From positions 1 to 7,135 of the forward strand of contig DAOVEE010000092.1 of the NCBI GenBank assembly GCA_030669135.1: a stretch of 7,135 nucleotides of DNA, read 5' to 3'. Position 1 is the first letter of the stretch; each line of letters opens with the position of its first letter. Shown one piece after another: positions 5,932 through 7,135 of the stretch. The notes under the pieces are model-generated. The model was given only the letters and a program-made list of their open reading frames with translations, was not told the origin of the DNA and made no database searches. A program made the translations under genes and the position numbers. The DNA is from Candidatus Bathyarchaeota archaeon (lineage in GTDB: Archaea > Thermoproteota > Bathyarchaeia > TCS64).

Positions 5932-6168
5932 GTGACGGAGAAGGGCAGACTAGGGAAGCTCTTGGCGTCGCTGAAGAGCCTCCCACGCAACATCAAAGAA
6001 GGGTTACTCGCATACGAGAGAAGCTACAGTCAGGGAGTGGAGAAGTTCGGGGTCTGGTGGAAGGTATTCCATTGGAGCATGTGGCTCTTCATACTAGTCT
6101 TCTTGGGCACAGCAGTCATCGCCTTCGTCTACTTCCTGCCCAAGATGGAGATAATAAGATACATCTAG
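5932..6168 (+). CDS. Small single-pass membrane protein of unknown function
   Basis: This 78-residue protein has a basic N-terminal half with an amphipathic, Lys/Arg/Leu-rich region (about residues 4-30), an aromatic belt (FGVWWKVFHWSMW, 39-51), and a hydrophobic span at about 48-69. It ends in a short tail (PKMEIIRYI). Positive charge before the span suggests the N-terminus is inside the cell with a C-terminal anchor. The start must lie after an in-frame stop at 5923-5925; the only start codon before the helix is GTG at 5932, with a weak GGA nearby. I do not recognise the family: it does not look like SecE or Sec61-beta. It is divergent from the ferredoxin gene and ends tail to tail with the PUA gene, sharing CTAG. 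The clear membrane topology supports a real gene over a chance frame. Confidence 0.68.
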   Translation: MTEKGRLGKLLASLKSLPRNIKEGLLAYERSYSQGVEKFGVWWKVFHWSMWLFILVFLGTAVIAFVYFLPKMEIIRYI

Positions 6169-6623
6169 ACCGCCTTCCAGAGACTGTCCCCCACGTAGTG
6201 GAGGTTCTCTATCACCTTGCCTTTCCTGCTAGCCTCAATGTCAGAGGAACTTTTCAGAGCCTTCCCGATGGCCAGCGCCTTGCCGTGGGTGACGTCTCTC
6301 ACCACGACGAGGTCGCCCATCTCGAAAGAGTCCATGTCTGTGATCCCGGGGGCCATGACGTCTGCTCCGTTGCAGACGTAGGGTATGGCCCCCATGTCCA
6401 CGACCACCCTGGGCAGCCTGTTTACGTGGCTGCCGCCTAGAAAGGGGTAAAGGGCGTCGCCGTCCCTCACGAACTCGACGACGTCGTCCAGCAGGTAGAC
6501 GGTTACATCCTCCGGCTCGGCGGACTCGACCCGCTCGGCGATAATCTCGCCGAACATCGATGAGAGTTCAGCGACGAGTTTCTTTGCCGTCTTCCTCTTC
6601 AGCGATTTTCTCTTTCGTAACAT
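6165..6623 (-). CDS. PUA-domain RNA-binding protein, Tma20/MCT-1-like
   Basis: This 152-residue protein has the archaeal pre-PUA plus PUA arrangement. A very basic start (MLRKRKSLKRKTAKK) leads into the N-terminal domain (about 1-70). The PUA domain (about 72-147) reads RVVVDMGAIPYVCNGADVMAPGI, then GDLVVVRD, GKALAIGKA and the closing GKVIENLHYVGDSLW. Eukaryotic relatives (Tma20/MCT-1, eIF2D) bind the small ribosomal subunit and act in initiation or recycling. An archaeal role on the ribosome is inferred from them. The length is as expected for the family. The ATG at 6623 is the first in frame at the basic start; no ribosome site precedes it, and the TATA box is about 31 bp upstream, so the mRNA is probably leaderless. 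The other PUA candidates (tRNA-guanine transglycosylase, Cbf5) have large catalytic domains absent here. Confidence 0.87.
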   Translation of the reverse strand: MLRKRKSLKRKTAKKLVAELSSMFGEIIAERVESAEPEDVTVYLLDDVVEFVRDGDALYPFLGGSHVNRLPRVVVDMGAIPYVCNGADVMAPGITDMDSFEMGDLVVVRDVTHGKALAIGKALKSSSDIEASRKGKVIENLHYVGDSLWKAV

Positions 6624-6650
6624 CGGCTTACAGCAGAATGTGGGCGGGGT

Positions 6651-6659
6651 AATAAAAGG
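6651..6659 (-). promoter_or_regulatory. TATA box of the PUA gene (leaderless start predicted)
   Basis: CCTTTTATT on the minus strand (6659-6651) lies in the 42-bp gap after the aminotransferase. Its centre is about 31 bp before the PUA ATG, so initiation would fall at or within a few bases of the start codon. No purine-rich ribosome site is present, which agrees with leaderless translation. Confidence 0.55.
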
Positions 6660-6665
6660 TGGAGG

Positions 6666-7135
6666 TTAGAGGCTCGCCTTGAAGGCGTTGAGCCGCTTCA
6701 CTGCCTCTTTCAGAATCGGGACGGGCTTCACCAGGGGCACCCTTATGAACCCGTCGGCGCCGAAGCGGCTGCCCGGGCTCAGACGGACATTCTGGCTCTC
6801 GTTGAGCTTCTCTAGGAACTCCGTGCTGCCCATGCCTGTGCTGCGGACGTCGAACCAAGCGTAGAACGCTCCCTCGAACATGTGGCATGGCCACCCTAAG
6901 TCGTCCACTGCTTTGACGAAGTAGTTGCGCCTCTTCTCGTACTCGGCGCGCCGCTCGTCCACGTACTTGAAGTCGCCGCGTAGACATGCTATGCCCATCC
7001 TGAACACGAAGGTCGCGGGCCGGGGAGCCGTCATGCCCCTGATCTGGTTCGCCTTCTCCAGGTACATGTCTGGGACGATGTCGTAGCCGAGCCTCCAACC
7101 CGTCATGCTGAAAGTCTTGCTGAAGCTCATGATGC
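6666..7135 (-). CDS. Class I/II aminotransferase (PLP-dependent), C-terminal part
   Basis: The frame is open to the right edge, so the N-terminal part (around 230 residues if the protein is of normal length) is outside the window. About 155 residues are visible. They begin with SFSKTFSMTGWRLGY, where the Lys of SFSK is the expected PLP Schiff-base lysine and GWRLGY follows as in aspartate-aminotransferase-like enzymes. The C-terminal domain holds EGAFYAWFD and SPGSRFGADGFIRVPL, whose Arg is the expected ligand of the substrate carboxylate. The protein ends with a helix and a TAA at 6668-6666. These are marks of fold-type I, subfamily I-gamma transaminases. The amino-acid substrate cannot be told. 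The PUA gene follows 42 bp later in the same direction with its own TATA box. Confidence 0.9.
   Translation of the reverse strand, partial: IMSFSKTFSMTGWRLGYDIVPDMYLEKANQIRGMTAPRPATFVFRMGIACLRGDFKYVDERRAEYEKRRNYFVKAVDDLGWPCHMFEGAFYAWFDVRSTGMGSTEFLEKLNESQNVRLSPGSRFGADGFIRVPLVKPVPILKEAVKRLNAFKASL

Noticed and set aside
5922..6440. A 172-codon + frame starting ATG at 5922, overlapping the small membrane protein and the PUA gene
   Set aside because: It crosses two better supported genes, has low-complexity shadow composition (His, Val, Arg, Pro rich), and shows no domain; the neighbouring frame from 5932 has a clear membrane segment.
6628..7098. A 156-codon minus-strand frame over the aminotransferase
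   Set aside because: It is Arg-rich and without motifs; the overlapping frame has the PLP-lysine and GWRLGY signatures.

Overview
The window is archaeal. It carries archaeal and eukaryotic-type ribosome-maturation genes (a Nob1-like PIN/zinc-ribbon endonuclease and a Tma20-like PUA protein). It also has TTTAAA/TATAAAA boxes about 30-50 bp before most starts, and a mix of GGTG/GAGGTG ribosome sites with at least one probable leaderless start. The DNA is GC-rich, with AT-rich islands only at promoters. A CaiB/BaiF CoA-transferase and a cysteine-rich ferredoxin suggest an anaerobe. An uncultured member of the Thermoproteota/TACK side (for example a Bathyarchaeia-like lineage) would fit, but that placement is a guess from gene content.

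Layout. Bases 1-354 (+) hold the C-terminal end of an unrecognised protein. Bases 404-1753 (+) encode a zinc-dependent cyclic amidohydrolase of the hydantoinase/allantoinase/dihydroorotase family. Its 3' end overlaps by 23 bp the end of a minus-strand housekeeping block, read from high to low coordinates: protein-L-isoaspartate methyltransferase (3818-3147), NAD kinase (3099-2263) and Nob1 (2255-1731). Upstream of that block, also on the minus strand, lie a CoA-transferase (5024-3873) and a two-cluster ferredoxin-like protein (5813-5103). Each has its own TATA box.

The 118-bp gap at 5814-5931 is the most structured non-coding DNA here. It separates the ferredoxin from a divergent gene (5932-6168, +) for a 78-residue single-pass membrane protein. 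It holds two tandem dyads next to the ferredoxin TATA box and a separate inverted repeat around the candidate TATA box of the membrane-protein gene. The membrane-protein gene meets the PUA gene (6623-6165, -) tail to tail, with one CTAG supplying both stop codons. The window ends inside a class I/II aminotransferase (-) that contains the PLP-lysine motif and the whole C-terminal half.

How the genes work together. Pcm, NAD kinase and Nob1 look like a co-oriented housekeeping set (protein repair, NADP supply, 16S rRNA 3' maturation), with NAD kinase and Nob1 only 7 bp apart. The PUA protein is a second ribosome-related gene. The amidohydrolase, CoA-transferase and aminotransferase are metabolic enzymes whose substrates cannot be read from sequence alone. 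No complete new defence or mobile system is visible. The best candidate for something undescribed is the ferredoxin/membrane-protein divergon with its operator-like repeats. No tRNA, rRNA, CRISPR array, insertion sequence or gene-free stretch over 300 bases was found.
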